DNA of 64,000 bases. Origin: Martelella sp. AD-3. Its GTDB lineage: Bacteria > Pseudomonadota > Alphaproteobacteria > Rhizobiales > Rhizobiaceae. This document shows positions 10,501 through 19,583 of this stretch, one piece after another (the first letter of the stretch is position 1; each line of letters begins with the position of its first letter). Location of the stretch: assembly GCF_001578105.1 (NCBI RefSeq), contig NZ_CP014275.1, forward strand, positions 2,108,001 to 2,172,000, in the 5' to 3' direction. Below the pieces are notes generated by a model, which was not told the origin of the DNA, did no database searches, and was given only the letters and a program-made list of their open reading frames with translations. Position numbers and translations under genes: made by a program.

Positions 10501-11091
10501 GCGGATCGATTCCAGCGTGTCGCCGAAGAAATCGAGCCTCAGTCCGTTCTCTTCTCCCGGTACGAAGACATCGAGAATGCCGCCGCGCACCGCATATTCG
10601 CCGACGGCCCGCACGGTCGGCACCCGTTCGAAACCGGCATCCGTCAGACGACGGACGATGACTTCCATATCGATCACCTGGCCGGCGCGCGCGGAGAAAC
10701 CAAGCGTCGCGACGATCTCGCGCGGCGGCAGTTTCTGCAGCATGGCATTGACAGTGACGAGGATGATGGCCGGATGCGGCTTTTGGGCATGCGCGATCAG
10801 GCCGGAAAGCGCAGAGAGACGGCGTGCGGAGGTGTCGGCGCCGGGCGAAACGCGGTCATAGGGCAGGCAGTCCCAGGCCGGCAGCGTCAGCACCGGAATG
10901 TCAGGGGCGGCAAAGCCGAGCATCTGCTCGAAATCGGCGATCCGCTGGCCGTCGGAGAGCACATAGGCGACGGACTGGCCGGCGCGCGCCATTTCCGCCA
11001 GCACCAGCGGTTCGGTGCCCGGCACGGCGTTGGCAATGGTGACGGCGCCGCTGAGGCCATCCAGCTTTTTCGGGTTGAATCCGGCTATCAT
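7585..11091 (-). CDS. mfd: Transcription-repair coupling factor Mfd
   Basis: A 1168-residue ATP-dependent translocase that removes stalled RNA polymerase and recruits UvrA to damaged template strands. The N-terminal UvrB-like module includes LPAWDCLPYDRVSPG. The RNA-polymerase-interacting domain follows (VVHAEHGIGRF). The RecG-like motor has a Walker A GDVGFGKTE near residue 650 and the DEEQ box near 750. The C-terminal TRCF domain ends the protein. The length is typical. The gene starts 16 nt downstream of sdhE in the same direction, so the two are probably cotranscribed. It converges with the FrnE-like gene. Confidence 0.97.
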   Translation of the reverse strand: MIAGFNPKKLDGLSGAVTIANAVPGTEPLVLAEMARAGQSVAYVLSDGQRIADFEQMLGFAAPDIPVLTLPAWDCLPYDRVSPGADTSARRLSALSGLIAHAQKPHPAIILVTVNAMLQKLPPREIVATLGFSARAGQVIDMEVIVRRLTDAGFERVPTVRAVGEYAVRGGILDVFVPGEENGLRLDFFGDTLESIRAFDAATQRTIGSVKAFTLNAMSEVTLNDGTIARFRKNYLSLFGASTRDDALYQAVSEGRRYAGMEHWLPLFYERLETVFDYLAGFRIIFDHAAREAASERADLIEDYYEARRTNLGAAHGGQGAPYKPVPPDMLYLDETAFAAGLEASEAVRLSPFNEASSLGKPVIALEAHAGPRWAVAAQARKGDDGERANVFEEAVRHIADTRAKGGRVLITGWSEGSLDRLLQVLKEHGLSKIKPIKALSDLQRLSKGEAASAVLSLEGGFETGDLHVIGEQDILGDRLIRKTRKNRKASDFITEVSGLDEGSLVVHAEHGIGRFTGLRTIEAAGAPRDCLELHYADDAKLFLPVENIELLSRYGSDAADVPLDRLGGGAWQAKKARLKKRLLDMADELIAIAAKRATRTAPPLVAAEGLYDEFAARFPYEETEDQYNAIEAVRGDLGLGRPMDRLICGDVGFGKTEVALRAAFLAAMNGVQVAVVVPTTLLARQHYKTFIERFRGLPIKVAQASRLVSAKELAQTKKDLSEGKVDVVVGTHALLGTTIKFANLGLLIIDEEQHFGVRHKERLKELKSDVHVLTLSATPIPRTLQLAMTGVRELSLITTPPVDRMAVRTFISPFDPLVIRENLMREHYRGGQSFYVCPRLSDLEEVQAFLQAEVPELKVAVAHGQMAAGQLEDIMNAFYDGSYDVLLSTTIVESGLDVPTANTLIVHRADMFGLAQLYQLRGRVGRSKIRAFALFTLPANKRLTDTAERRLKVLQSLDTLGAGFQLASHDLDIRGAGNLLGEEQSGHIKEVGFELYQQMLEEAVAEAKGDEDAGGSDWSPQIGLGTSVMIPESYVPDLNLRMALYRRLGELTDAGDIDAFGAELIDRFGPMPEAVQSLLKVVFIKSLCRTANVEKLDAGPKGIVVTFRNKEFPNPAGLVQFIAEQSVSAKIRPDQSVFFNRDLPTPDKRLGQAAIIMNKLSKIAEAG

Positions 11092-11107
11092 GTTTTCGCA
11101 AAAATCT

Positions 11108-11410
11108 TCAGATGTCGTTTTCGACCGGGTCGAAATCCGGCCTGTAGGCGCAGATGCGTTCGAAAAGCGGTATGCGCACGTGGTCGGGCGCCGCTTCGGC
11201 GCCGTTGATCCATTTGATCAGGTCATTGTCTTCCTCGGCCATGATCGTTTCGAGCGCAGTGAGCGTCTCGTCGTCCATTCCGGCAAGATTCTCCTCGGCG
11301 AACTGGCCGAGGATCAGATCCATCTCGCGGATGCCGCGGTGCCAGCAGCGAAACAGGATCCGCCGGCGGCGGGGATCGAGGTCGGCGCTCGAACGTTTCA
11401 GACCGGTCAT
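11108..11410 (-). CDS. sdhE: FAD assembly factor SdhE (succinate dehydrogenase assembly factor 2 family)
   Basis: A 100-residue protein that promotes covalent attachment of FAD to the flavoprotein subunit of succinate dehydrogenase. The diagnostic RGIREMDLILGQF segment (RGxxE motif) is at residues 25-37. The C-terminal part ending in IPLFERICAYRPDFD is usual for alphaproteobacterial members. AAGGT lies about 7 nt before the ATG. It heads an sdhE-mfd unit and is divergent from recG across 93 nt. Confidence 0.93.
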   Translation of the reverse strand: MTGLKRSSADLDPRRRRILFRCWHRGIREMDLILGQFAEENLAGMDDETLTALETIMAEEDNDLIKWINGAEAAPDHVRIPLFERICAYRPDFDPVENDI

Positions 11411-11503
11411 TTCAAAAACCTTCTTTGTTGATTGGTCTCTATAACCGCTCGTTTCGCGCTTGTCAGCCTTGCCAAAGCGCTTCCTTCGGTCCAATTGGGA
11501 ATA

Positions 11504-13603
11504 ATGCGCCCGGCTCTGCTCGACCCCCTGTTCGCGCCCGTCACCTCGCTTGCGGGGATCGGGCCGAAACTTGAGAAACTGCTCGCGCGCCTCACAGGGC
11601 GCGAGGACGAGGCGCGCGTCATTGATCTGGTGTTCCACGCGCCGACCTCGCTGATCGACCGTCGGCTGAGGCCCGGCATCGCGCACCTGCCAGAAGGCGC
11701 GATCGTGACGGTGGAGGGCCGCGTCGACCGTCACCAGCCGGCCCCGGTCCGTTCCAGCGCGCCCTACAGGGTGTTCATCCATGACGATACGGGCGAACTG
11801 ACGCTGACCTTCTTCCGCGCCAAGGCCGACTGGCTGGAAAAGGCGCTTCCCGTCGGCGAGACAGTGCTGGTCAGCGGCCGGGCCGAATGGTTCAACGGCC
11901 GGCCGTCCATGGTGCATCCCGACTACATGGTGAGCGCCGACAAGGCCGATACGCTGCCGGACTGCGAGCCGGTCTACCCGATGACGGCCGGACTTTCCGC
12001 CAAGGTTCTGCGGCGTTCGATCGAAAGCGCCAATGAACGGGTCCCCGATTTTCCCGAATGGATCGACGGCGAGGTCCTCAGACGTCAGGGCTTTCCGGCG
12101 CTGAAGGAAGCGCTCCTTGCGCTTCACAATCCGCGCGACGCGACCGATCTTGAACCCCAGGCCCCGGCACGGCGCAGGCTTGCCTATGACGAACTTCTGG
12201 CCGGCCAGCTGTCGCTCGCCCTTGTCAGAAGCCGGATGCGGCGCGCCAGGGGAAGGCCGGTGCATCCCACAGGCGCGCTTTCGGGCAAGGTTCGCGCCGC
12301 CCTGCCCTTCACCCTGACTTCCGGTCAGGAAGATGCCGTTTCGGCGATCCTTGCAGACATGGCCCGGGAGACGCGCATGCTGCGCATGCTTCAGGGCGAT
12401 GTCGGTTCCGGCAAGACCGTCGTCGGTCTTCTGGCGATGCTGGCGGTGGTCGAGGACGGCGGCCAGGCCGTGCTGATGGCGCCGACGGAGATCCTCGCCC
12501 GCCAGCATTACGAAGGCATTGCCGCGCTTGCCGAGAAGGCGGGCGTTGCGGTCAAGCTTCTGACCGGCAAGACGAAAGCTGCCGACCGGCGCGTCATTGA
12601 ATCGGAGATCGCCGATGGCACGGCGCGCATCGTCATCGGCACCCACGCATTGTTTCAGGACAATGTCAGCTATCATGACCTGAGGCTGGCGATCGTCGAT
12701 GAGCAGCATCGTTTCGGCGTGCATCAGCGGCTGAAGCTGACGGCCAAGGGCATGTCGCCGCATCTTCTGGTGATGACGGCAACGCCGATCCCGCGCACAC
12801 TGGTGCTGGCGGCCTTCGGCGACATGGATGTCTCCAACCTGACGGAGAAACCCGCGGGACGAAAACCGATCCAGACGGTCACCATCCCGGCCGAGCGCAT
12901 CGGTGATGTGGTCGGCCGGTTGCGGCAGGCGCTGAATGAAGGAAAAAAAGCCTATTGGATCTGCCCCCTGGTGGAAGAATCGGAGGCCGTTGATCTGGTT
13001 TCGGCGGAAGAGCGCCGGGAGACCCTGGCAAAGGCGCTCGGGCCGGAACATGTCGGGCTTGTGCATGGCCGCATGTCGTCCGCCGACAAGGAAGCGGCGA
13101 TGGAGGCGTTCAAGAGCGGCGAGACCCGGCTTCTGGTGGCAACCACCGTAGTCGAAGTCGGCGTCGACGTGCCGGACGCCACGATCATCGTCATCGAGCA
13201 TGCCGAGCGCTTCGGCCTTGCCCAGTTGCACCAGTTGCGCGGGCGGGTCGGGCGCGGCGATGAGGCCTCCTCCTGCATTCTGCTTTACAAGGGACCGCTG
13301 TCGGAAACCGGACGGGCGCGGCTTTCCGTCCTGCGCGACAGCAATGACGGGTTCCGGATCGCCGAGGAAGACCTGAGGCTGCGCGGCGAGGGCGAGCTTC
13401 TCGGCACGCGCCAGTCCGGCATGCCGGGCTTCCGCTTCGCCCATCTGGAGGCCCACGGCGACATTCTGGCGCTTGCCCGCAAGGACGCCGCCTATGTGGT
13501 CAACAGGGATCCGGAGCTTCAGGGCGAACGCGGCAAGGCCCTGCGCATGCTGCTCTATCTCTTCCGCCGCGACGAGGCGATCCGCTACCTCAACGCGGGT
13601 TGA
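11504..13603 (+). CDS. recG: ATP-dependent DNA helicase RecG
   Basis: A 699-residue helicase that remodels stalled replication forks and branched recombination intermediates. The N-terminal wedge domain (OB fold) contains VTSLAGIGPKLEKLLARL. The motor has a Walker A GDVGSGKTV near residue 298, the DEQHRFG box near 398 and the RGRVGRG motif VI further on. The start at 11504 gives MRPALLDPLFAPV, as in other alphaproteobacterial RecG proteins; earlier in-frame codons run into the promoter. It is divergent from sdhE-mfd and convergent with the GNAT gene, 5 nt apart. Confidence 0.96.
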   Translation: MRPALLDPLFAPVTSLAGIGPKLEKLLARLTGREDEARVIDLVFHAPTSLIDRRLRPGIAHLPEGAIVTVEGRVDRHQPAPVRSSAPYRVFIHDDTGELTLTFFRAKADWLEKALPVGETVLVSGRAEWFNGRPSMVHPDYMVSADKADTLPDCEPVYPMTAGLSAKVLRRSIESANERVPDFPEWIDGEVLRRQGFPALKEALLALHNPRDATDLEPQAPARRRLAYDELLAGQLSLALVRSRMRRARGRPVHPTGALSGKVRAALPFTLTSGQEDAVSAILADMARETRMLRMLQGDVGSGKTVVGLLAMLAVVEDGGQAVLMAPTEILARQHYEGIAALAEKAGVAVKLLTGKTKAADRRVIESEIADGTARIVIGTHALFQDNVSYHDLRLAIVDEQHRFGVHQRLKLTAKGMSPHLLVMTATPIPRTLVLAAFGDMDVSNLTEKPAGRKPIQTVTIPAERIGDVVGRLRQALNEGKKAYWICPLVEESEAVDLVSAEERRETLAKALGPEHVGLVHGRMSSADKEAAMEAFKSGETRLLVATTVVEVGVDVPDATIIVIEHAERFGLAQLHQLRGRVGRGDEASSCILLYKGPLSETGRARLSVLRDSNDGFRIAEEDLRLRGEGELLGTRQSGMPGFRFAHLEAHGDILALARKDAAYVVNRDPELQGERGKALRMLLYLFRRDEAIRYLNAG

Positions 13604-13608
13604 AGCGC

Positions 13609-14109
13609 TCAGACCTCGCCAAAAAAAGCGCGGTGGAAGGCAACTTCGCCCATCGGAAGTTCATCGTCGAATGGCAGGACAAGCAAGTTTTCGGCGGGAA
13701 CGCCCTTGTGCGAGATGCCGGGCTCCGCCCGGAAGCCGAAGCGATGGTAGAAGCCGGGATCCCCGACCAGAACCGCGCCGCGCGCGCCGTCATCCTTCAG
13801 GAGCTCCAACCCGCCGAGCATCAGCGCCGAGCCTATCCCCCTGTTCTGATAGTCCGGATCGACGGCAACGGGGCCAATGCCATACCAGCCCCTTGCGCCG
13901 CCGGAAAAGCCGACCGGAGAAAAGGCGATATGCCCGACGATCCGATCGTCTTCCTCCGCCACCAGCGCAAGCGAGAGCGCGCCTGCTCCTCTCAGGCGGC
14001 GAATGATATCCGGCTCGCTGCCGTCGCTGTGGGGATGCCCATAAAAGGCACGGCGCACAAGCGCATCCACGGCACGGACATCGCTAAATTGTTCACGGCG
14101 TATCTTCAT
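13609..14109 (-). CDS. GNAT family N-acetyltransferase
   Basis: A 166-residue acetyl-CoA-dependent transferase of the GCN5 family. The acetyl-CoA loop is visible as GIGPVAVDPDYQNRGIGSAL (R/QxxGxG/A motif), and the C-terminal part carries GDPGFYHRFGF, typical of a subgroup acting on small molecules or protein N-termini. The substrate cannot be told. I use the ATG at 14109, which has GGAGG 9 nt upstream, instead of a longer frame starting at 14142. It lies 61 nt downstream of glmS in the same direction and might be read from the glmUS transcript. Confidence 0.88.
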   Translation of the reverse strand: MKIRREQFSDVRAVDALVRRAFYGHPHSDGSEPDIIRRLRGAGALSLALVAEEDDRIVGHIAFSPVGFSGGARGWYGIGPVAVDPDYQNRGIGSALMLGGLELLKDDGARGAVLVGDPGFYHRFGFRAEPGISHKGVPAENLLVLPFDDELPMGEVAFHRAFFGEV

Positions 14110-14170
14110 CTTCGTGATCCTCCTCGTGGTGGAGATTATCACATTTGTTAGTTCGGTCGCTTGATCCGCC

Positions 14171-16000
14171 TCACTCCACCGTCACGGCCTTGGCAAGGTT
14201 TCGCGGCTGGTCCGCATCCGTGCCCATGAAGACGGCCGTGTGATAGGCGAGCAGCTGGATCGGCAGGGCGAACACCATGGGCGCGATGAATTCCGGCATA
14301 TCCGGCAGTACGATCGTTTCCATGGTCTTCAGGTCTGACGCGGCGGCTCCCGCCTCGTCGGTGATGAAGACGATGCGGCCGTCGCGGGCGGCGACCTCCT
14401 GCATGTTGGAGACCGTCTTTTCGAAGAAACGGTCATGCGGTGCGATGACGATGACAGGCATATTCTCGTCGATCAGGGCGATCGGCCCGTGCTTCAGCTC
14501 GCCCGCGGCATAGCCCTCGGCGTGGATATAGGTGATTTCCTTAAGTTTCAGCGCGCCTTCCAGCGCCAGCGGATAGCTGGTGCCGCGGCCGAGATAGAGC
14601 ACGTGATGGAAGCGCGACAGTTCCCGCGCCAGCCGCTCGATCTGCGGCTGGACCGCATGCAGCACCCGGCTCATCAGGCGCGGCACTTCGGAAAGCTGAT
14701 GGACGAGCCTCTGCTCTTCCTCCAGCGACAGGGCTCCCCGTTCGCGTCCCGCCCTGAGCGCCAGCGCTGCCATCAGCGCGAGCTGGCAGGTAAAGGCCTT
14801 GGTCGAGGCAACGGAAATCTCCGGCCCGGCGAGAATCGGAAAGACCGCATCGGCCTCGCGGGCAATCGTCGAACCGGTGACGTTGACGAGCGCGCCGGTC
14901 TTCACCCCGTTGGCCTTGCAGTAGCGCAGCGATGCGAGCGTATCGGCGGTCTCGCCGGACTGGGAGACGAACAGCGCCAGCTGGTCTTGCGCCAACGGCA
15001 TTTCGCGATAGCGGAATTCCGAGGCGACATCGATCTCGACGGGAAGCCTGGCGAAGCGCTCGATCCAGTATTTGCCGATCAGGCCGGACAGATAGGCGGT
15101 GCCGCAGGCCGCGATCGCCAGCTTCGAGACATTGGAGAAATCGATCCCGTCGCCGTCCGTTTGCGCGCGCTGATTGGCAAAGTCGCAATAATGGCCGAGC
15201 GTGTGCGAGATCACCTCCGGCTGGTCGAAGATCTCCTTCTCCATGAAGTGGCGATGATTGCCCTTGTCGATCAGCAGGGAAGAGAGCTGCAGCGGCTGGC
15301 GCTTGCGCGAGACGGGTGCGCCGGAAAAATCGCAGAATTCGACGCCGTCGCGGTCGACAATGGCCATGTCGCCATCCTCGAGATAGGAAATTCCCGCGGC
15401 AAAGGGCGCAAGCGCGATCGCGTCCGAACCGACATACATTTCCGAGGCGCCGTAGCCGACGGCAAGCGGCGGGCCGTAGCGGGCGACATAAAGCGTCTCC
15501 GGCCGGTCCTGAAACAGGATCACCAGCGCGAAGGCGCCGGTCACCCTTTGCAGCATGGCGAGCACCGCATCACGCGGGGCCATGCCTTCGCGGCGATACC
15601 TGTCCAGCAGCCTCGCGACAATCTCCGTGTCGGTCTCCGTCTCGAAGACCGCGCCGTCCGCCGCAAGCTCGGCGCGCAGTTCGGCGAAATTCTCGATGAT
15701 GCCGTTGTGGACCACGGCGACGTCGCCAGCAATGTGGGGATGCGCATTGGTCTCGTTCGGCACGCCATGGGTGGCCCAGCGGGTATGGGCGATACCGGTC
15801 ACGCCGTCGACCGGATCTTGCGAAAGGCGGGCGCGCAGATTTTCCAGCTTGCCCGGAGCGCGCCTTCGAGAGAGCGCCCCGTCAGACTCGATGACGGCGA
15901 TGCCGGCGGAGTCATAGCCGCGATATTCCAGGCGCTTCAAAGCATCAACCAGCCGCTCGGCGACCGGCTCGCGGCCGACAATTCCGACAATTCCGCACAT
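14171..16000 (-). CDS. glmS: Glutamine--fructose-6-phosphate aminotransferase (isomerizing)
   Basis: Makes glucosamine-6-phosphate from fructose-6-phosphate and glutamine, the first step towards UDP-GlcNAc for peptidoglycan and lipid A. The 609-residue protein begins MCGIVGIVG, so Cys2 becomes the N-terminal nucleophile of the glutaminase domain after Met removal; RWATHG and NGIIENF follow. Two SIS domains occupy the second half (SQSGETADT, SYPLALEGALKLKEITYIHAE) and the C-terminus ends in the usual NLAKAVTVE. It follows glmU by 24 nt, an operon pairing the first and last enzymes of UDP-GlcNAc synthesis. No ribozyme or sRNA target could be recognised. Confidence 0.98.
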   Translation of the reverse strand: MCGIVGIVGREPVAERLVDALKRLEYRGYDSAGIAVIESDGALSRRRAPGKLENLRARLSQDPVDGVTGIAHTRWATHGVPNETNAHPHIAGDVAVVHNGIIENFAELRAELAADGAVFETETDTEIVARLLDRYRREGMAPRDAVLAMLQRVTGAFALVILFQDRPETLYVARYGPPLAVGYGASEMYVGSDAIALAPFAAGISYLEDGDMAIVDRDGVEFCDFSGAPVSRKRQPLQLSSLLIDKGNHRHFMEKEIFDQPEVISHTLGHYCDFANQRAQTDGDGIDFSNVSKLAIAACGTAYLSGLIGKYWIERFARLPVEIDVASEFRYREMPLAQDQLALFVSQSGETADTLASLRYCKANGVKTGALVNVTGSTIAREADAVFPILAGPEISVASTKAFTCQLALMAALALRAGRERGALSLEEEQRLVHQLSEVPRLMSRVLHAVQPQIERLARELSRFHHVLYLGRGTSYPLALEGALKLKEITYIHAEGYAAGELKHGPIALIDENMPVIVIAPHDRFFEKTVSNMQEVAARDGRIVFITDEAGAAASDLKTMETIVLPDMPEFIAPMVFALPIQLLAYHTAVFMGTDADQPRNLAKAVTVE

Positions 16001-16024
16001 TCCGCTGTTCTCTCCGCTGGATTT

Positions 16025-17386
16025 CTAGGATTTCGACTGCTTCGCCGCCTTGATGGCGCGGGCGCGGGCGCGGATCAGCTCGGCCCGCCCTTCCCGGTTT
16101 TCCTGCCGGCCGCGCGCGATCGCCAGCGCATTATCCGGCACGTCGGTGGTGATGACGCTGCCCGATCCGACATAGGCGCCATTGCCGATCGCAACCGGTG
16201 CGACCAGCGCCGAATTGGATCCGATGAAGGCGCTCTCGCCGATTATGGTCCGCGCCTTGTTGACGCCGTCATAATTGCAGGTGATCGTTCCCGCGCCGAT
16301 ATTCGCCTTCGCGCCGACGCTGGCGTCGCCGATATAGCTCAGATGGTTGACCTTGGCGCCGACGCCGATATCGCCGTTCTTCACCTCGCAGAAATTGCCG
16401 ACCTTGGCGTCGTCATGCAGCACAGCGCCGGGCCTCAGGCGGGCGAAAGGCCCCACCTGGCTGCCGGATGCGACCGACGCCCCCTCGATATGGCTGAAGG
16501 CATGGATGGCGACATTGGCGGCGATGCGCACGCCCGGCCCGAACCAGACATTGGGTTCGATCACCGTGTCGGGGCCGATCTCCGTATCGTAGGACAGGAA
16601 CACCGTCTCCGGAGCGATCATGGTGACGCCGGAGAGCATCAGTTCGCGACGGCGGCGGACCTGCCATATCCGTTCCAGTTCAGCCAGTTCGGCGCGGTTG
16701 TTGCAGCCGAGCACCTCTTGCGGGTCGGCCATCACCACGCTCGCCCGGCCGCCCTTTGCAAGCGCCACCTCCACCACGTCGGTCAGATAATACTCGCCCT
16801 TGGCGTTGTCGTTGCCGATCGCATCGAGGAATTCGAGCGCGCGCCGACCGTTGATTGCCATCAGGCCGCTGTTGCAGAGCGTTACCGCGCGTTCTTCGGC
16901 GCTCGCATCCTTTTCCTCGCGGATCGCCGCCAGCGCCCCGTCTTTCACCAAAAGACGGCCGTAGCCTGTCGGATCTGCGGCTTCGAAGCCGATGACCACG
17001 ACATCACTGCCCTCTGCCAGCGCAGCGCGGGTCCTGCCGAGCGTTTCGGCAGTGATCAAGGGCGTATCGCCATAGGTGACGATGAGGTCGTCAAAACCTG
17101 CTGCAATCGCCTCGCGCGCGGCGAGCACGGCATGGGCGGTGCCGAGGCGTTCCGTCTGCTCGAAGGTCCTCAGGGTCTTGCCTGCGGAAGCGCAGGCGGC
17201 TGCCACCTTGTCGCCGTCGCGGCCGACGACGAGCACAGTCTCGTCCACGCCGGAACGGTCAACCGTATCGACCACGTGAGCCGCCATGGCGCGTCCGGCC
17301 ACTTCATGCAGCATCTTGGTCTTGTCCGATTTCATCCTGGTGCCGTCGCCGGCGGCAAGAACAATGGCCAGAGCGCTGCGTGACAT
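16025..17386 (-). CDS. glmU: Bifunctional GlmU (N-acetylglucosamine-1-P uridyltransferase / glucosamine-1-P acetyltransferase)
   Basis: A 453-residue enzyme that acetylates glucosamine-1-phosphate and then couples it to UTP to give UDP-GlcNAc. The N-terminal pyrophosphorylase domain shows [19 protein letters not shown]. The C-terminal left-handed beta-helix is built of hexapeptide repeats (for example [20 protein letters not shown] and [15 protein letters not shown]). Length and domain order are normal. It is the first gene of glmU-glmS; the BMP transporter operon upstream ends in its own terminator. Confidence 0.97.
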   Translation of the reverse strand: MSRSALAIVLAAGDGTRMKSDKTKMLHEVAGRAMAAHVVDTVDRSGVDETVLVVGRDGDKVAAACASAGKTLRTFEQTERLGTAHAVLAAREAIAAGFDDLIVTYGDTPLITAETLGRTRAALAEGSDVVVIGFEAADPTGYGRLLVKDGALAAIREEKDASAEERAVTLCNSGLMAINGRRALEFLDAIGNDNAKGEYYLTDVVEVALAKGGRASVVMADPQEVLGCNNRAELAELERIWQVRRRRELMLSGVTMIAPETVFLSYDTEIGPDTVIEPNVWFGPGVRIAANVAIHAFSHIEGASVASGSQVGPFARLRPGAVLHDDAKVGNFCEVKNGDIGVGAKVNHLSYIGDASVGAKANIGAGTITCNYDGVNKARTIIGESAFIGSNSALVAPVAIGNGAYVGSGSVITTDVPDNALAIARGRQENREGRAELIRARARAIKAAKQSKS

Positions 17387-17494
17387 GAAACCTCCATCTG
17401 CGAACCGGTTACCGCTTGTAGCGGATTCGTGCCCGAGACCTATTCAAAAATTATGAATGAAGTTTATCCGTTTCGGGCATGAGGCGGGCTGCAA

Positions 17495-17522
17495 CAAAAA
17501 AGGCGCCCTTTCGGACGCCTTT
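17495..17522 (-). terminator. Terminator of the BMP transporter operon
   Basis: On the minus strand an AAAGGCG / CGCCTTT stem with a short GC-rich inner part runs straight into a T tract (the A run at 17495-17501 on the plus strand). It lies 21 nt past the stop of the binding-protein gene and before glmU. Confidence 0.8.
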
Positions 17523-17543
17523 CCTGTATCAGTTGTGCCTGGA

Positions 17544-18620
17544 TTACTCCGAACTCGGAATCGTGCCGTCGACGCCTTCGACCAGAACGTTGAGGCCGAG
17601 CAGCGTGCCGTCATCGGCGGTCTCGCCTTCGGCAAGCCACGGCGTGCCGTCCTGCAGGGTGACCGGGCCGGTAAACGGCTTCAGTTCGCCGGAGATGATC
17701 TTGGCCTCGGTCTCTTCAGCCAGAGCCTTCACGTCATCGGGCATGTTGGTATAGGGCGCCATCGACAGGATGCCGTCCTTCAGGCCGTCCCAGCTCTGCT
17801 CCGACGTCCAGGTGCCGTCCTGCACCGCCTTGACGCGCTTGATATAGTAAGGCGCCCAGGTATCGAGGATCGCCGTCAGCTGGGTTTCCGGACCGGCCTC
17901 GATCATGTCGGACGCCTGGCCAAAGGCCTTGATGCCGCGCTCGGCGGCGATCTGCATCGGCGCGGTCGTGTCCGTGTGCTGCGCCAGGACGTCGACACCC
18001 TGGTCGATCAGCGCCTTGGCGGCGTCAGCTTCGCGGCCCGGGTCGAACCAGGTGTTGGCCCAGACGACCTTGGTCGTGAAGTCGGGGTTGACCGACTGCG
18101 CGCCGAGCTGGAAGGCATCGATGCCCATCACGACTTCGGGAATCGGGAAGGAACCGATATAGCCGCCGATGCCGCTTTCGGAGATCGAACCGGCAATGAC
18201 GCCGGAGATGTAGCGGCCTTCATAGAAACGCGAATTGTAGGTCGCGACATTGTCGGCGGTCTTGAAGCCGGTCGCGTGTTCGAATTTGACATCGGGATAT
18301 TTGGCGGCGACCTTCAGGGTCGGCTCCATGAAGCCGAACGAGGTGGTGAAGACGATGGTGCAGCCGGAGCGGGCCATGCGCTCGATCGCGCGCTCGGCGT
18401 CCGGGCCTTCCGGCACGTTCTCGATATAGGCGGTCTCGATGCCGAGCGTGTCTTCCAGCTCCTGGCGGGCGATGTCGTGCGCCTGGGTCCAGCCGCCGTC
18501 TGTCGCCGAGCCGACATAGACGAAGCAGGCTTTGATGTCTTCCTGGGCGGCAGCACCGGAGGCGGCAAAGCCGGCAATGACAGCCGCGGAGGCGGCGAGA
18601 GCGAGTTTCAGGGATTTCAT
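17544..18620 (-). CDS. BMP-family ABC transporter substrate-binding protein (nucleoside/PnrA type)
   Basis: A 358-residue periplasmic protein of the BMP/PnrA (TmpC, Med-like) family; characterised members bind purine nucleosides. Residues 1-25 form a signal peptide ending in GAAA. The start of the mature protein, IKACFVYVGSATDGGWTQAHD, is the conserved ligand-side strand, and SEQSWDGLKDG is further on. It is the last gene of a four-gene importer operon (ATPase, two permeases, binding protein), 45 nt after the second permease and followed by a terminator. The nucleoside substrate is inferred from family and operon layout. Confidence 0.9.
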   Translation of the reverse strand: MKSLKLALAASAAVIAGFAASGAAAQEDIKACFVYVGSATDGGWTQAHDIARQELEDTLGIETAYIENVPEGPDAERAIERMARSGCTIVFTTSFGFMEPTLKVAAKYPDVKFEHATGFKTADNVATYNSRFYEGRYISGVIAGSISESGIGGYIGSFPIPEVVMGIDAFQLGAQSVNPDFTTKVVWANTWFDPGREADAAKALIDQGVDVLAQHTDTTAPMQIAAERGIKAFGQASDMIEAGPETQLTAILDTWAPYYIKRVKAVQDGTWTSEQSWDGLKDGILSMAPYTNMPDDVKALAEETEAKIISGELKPFTGPVTLQDGTPWLAEGETADDGTLLGLNVLVEGVDGTIPSSE

Positions 18621-18665
18621 TGTTCACCTCTTTCGGTTTGATCGAAAATGATAAGTCTAGCCTGC

Positions 18666-19583
18666 CTAGCGGTCCGGCACAAAGGGTTTGCCGAGCGCCG
18701 CAGGCGTATTGATCAGCGTCATCCTGCGGTTCTGCGAGATGATGACGAGGACGAGAATGGTCACGACATAGGGCAGCGCCGAGAGGAACTGCGAGGGAAT
18801 GGCGATGCCGAAGGCCTGGGCATGAAGCTGGCCGATGGTAACCGCGCCGAAGAGATAGCCGCCGAGCAGCACGCCCCAGGGCCGCCATGAGGCGAAGACC
18901 ACCAGCGCCAGCGCGATCCAGCCCCTGCCCGCCGCCATGTTTTCCGTCCATTGCGGCGTATAGACCAGCGACAGCTGCGCGCCCGCAAGACCGGCGCAGG
19001 CGCCGCCGAACATCACCGCCAGATAGCGGATGCCGATGACATTGATGCCGAGCGCATGGGCCGATGCGTGGCTGTCTCCGACGGCGCGAAGCACAAGGCC
19101 CTTGCGCGTCTTGAACAGGAACCAGGAGGTTCCGGCGACGATGGCGATCGACAGGTAGAAGAACAGGTCCTGATCGAACAGAAGCGGCCCGACAAAGGGG
19201 ATGTCGGAGAGCAGCGGAATGTCGAATGACGGCATTTTCACGCCCGCCCGGCCGACAAGGCTTTCGCCGATCATTGCAGAAAGCCCCTGGCCCAGGATGG
19301 TGAGCGCCAGGCCGGTCGCGACCTGGTTTGCGACCAGCGTCAACGTCAGGAAGCCGAATAGCAGCGAGAAGATCGCGCCTGTGGCGAGACCCGCCAGCAT
19401 GCCGAGATAGGGCGAGCCGGTGGCATGGGCGGCGGCAAAGGCGCCGACGGCGCCCATCACCATCATGCCTTCGACGCCGAGGTTCAGGACACCGGCGCGT
19501 TCGCAGACGAGTTCGCCGATCGCTGCCAGAACCAGCGGCGTGGATGCGGTGATGACGGTCAGGAGAATGGCTTCGACGATCAT
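18666..19583 (-). CDS. ABC transporter permease, BPD_transp_2 type (second permease)
   Basis: A 305-residue inner-membrane permease with about eight hydrophobic helices, of the RbsC/NupC-like class. The conserved ERAGVLNLGVEGMMVMGAV near the N-terminus and GINVIGIRYLAVMFGGACAGLAGA in the coupling region are typical of nucleoside-type importers. I start it at the ATG at 19583 because this overlaps the previous permease stop as ATGA (19580-19583), a sign of translational coupling; a longer frame reaching 20339 lies inside the upstream gene. It forms the transmembrane pore with its partner permease. Confidence 0.92.
   Translation of the reverse strand: MIVEAILLTVITASTPLVLAAIGELVCERAGVLNLGVEGMMVMGAVGAFAAAHATGSPYLGMLAGLATGAIFSLLFGFLTLTLVANQVATGLALTILGQGLSAMIGESLVGRAGVKMPSFDIPLLSDIPFVGPLLFDQDLFFYLSIAIVAGTSWFLFKTRKGLVLRAVGDSHASAHALGINVIGIRYLAVMFGGACAGLAGAQLSLVYTPQWTENMAAGRGWIALALVVFASWRPWGVLLGGYLFGAVTIGQLHAQAFGIAIPSQFLSALPYVVTILVLVIISQNRRMTLINTPAALGKPFVPDR

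Noticed and set aside
11108..13456. Long minus-strand frame running through recG into sdhE
   Set aside because: Only its last 100 codons (sdhE) look like a protein; the rest is antisense to recG.
14435..17383. 982-codon plus-strand frame opposite glmS and glmU
   Set aside because: Both minus-strand genes show catalytic motifs throughout; the long antisense frame is a product of high third-position GC.
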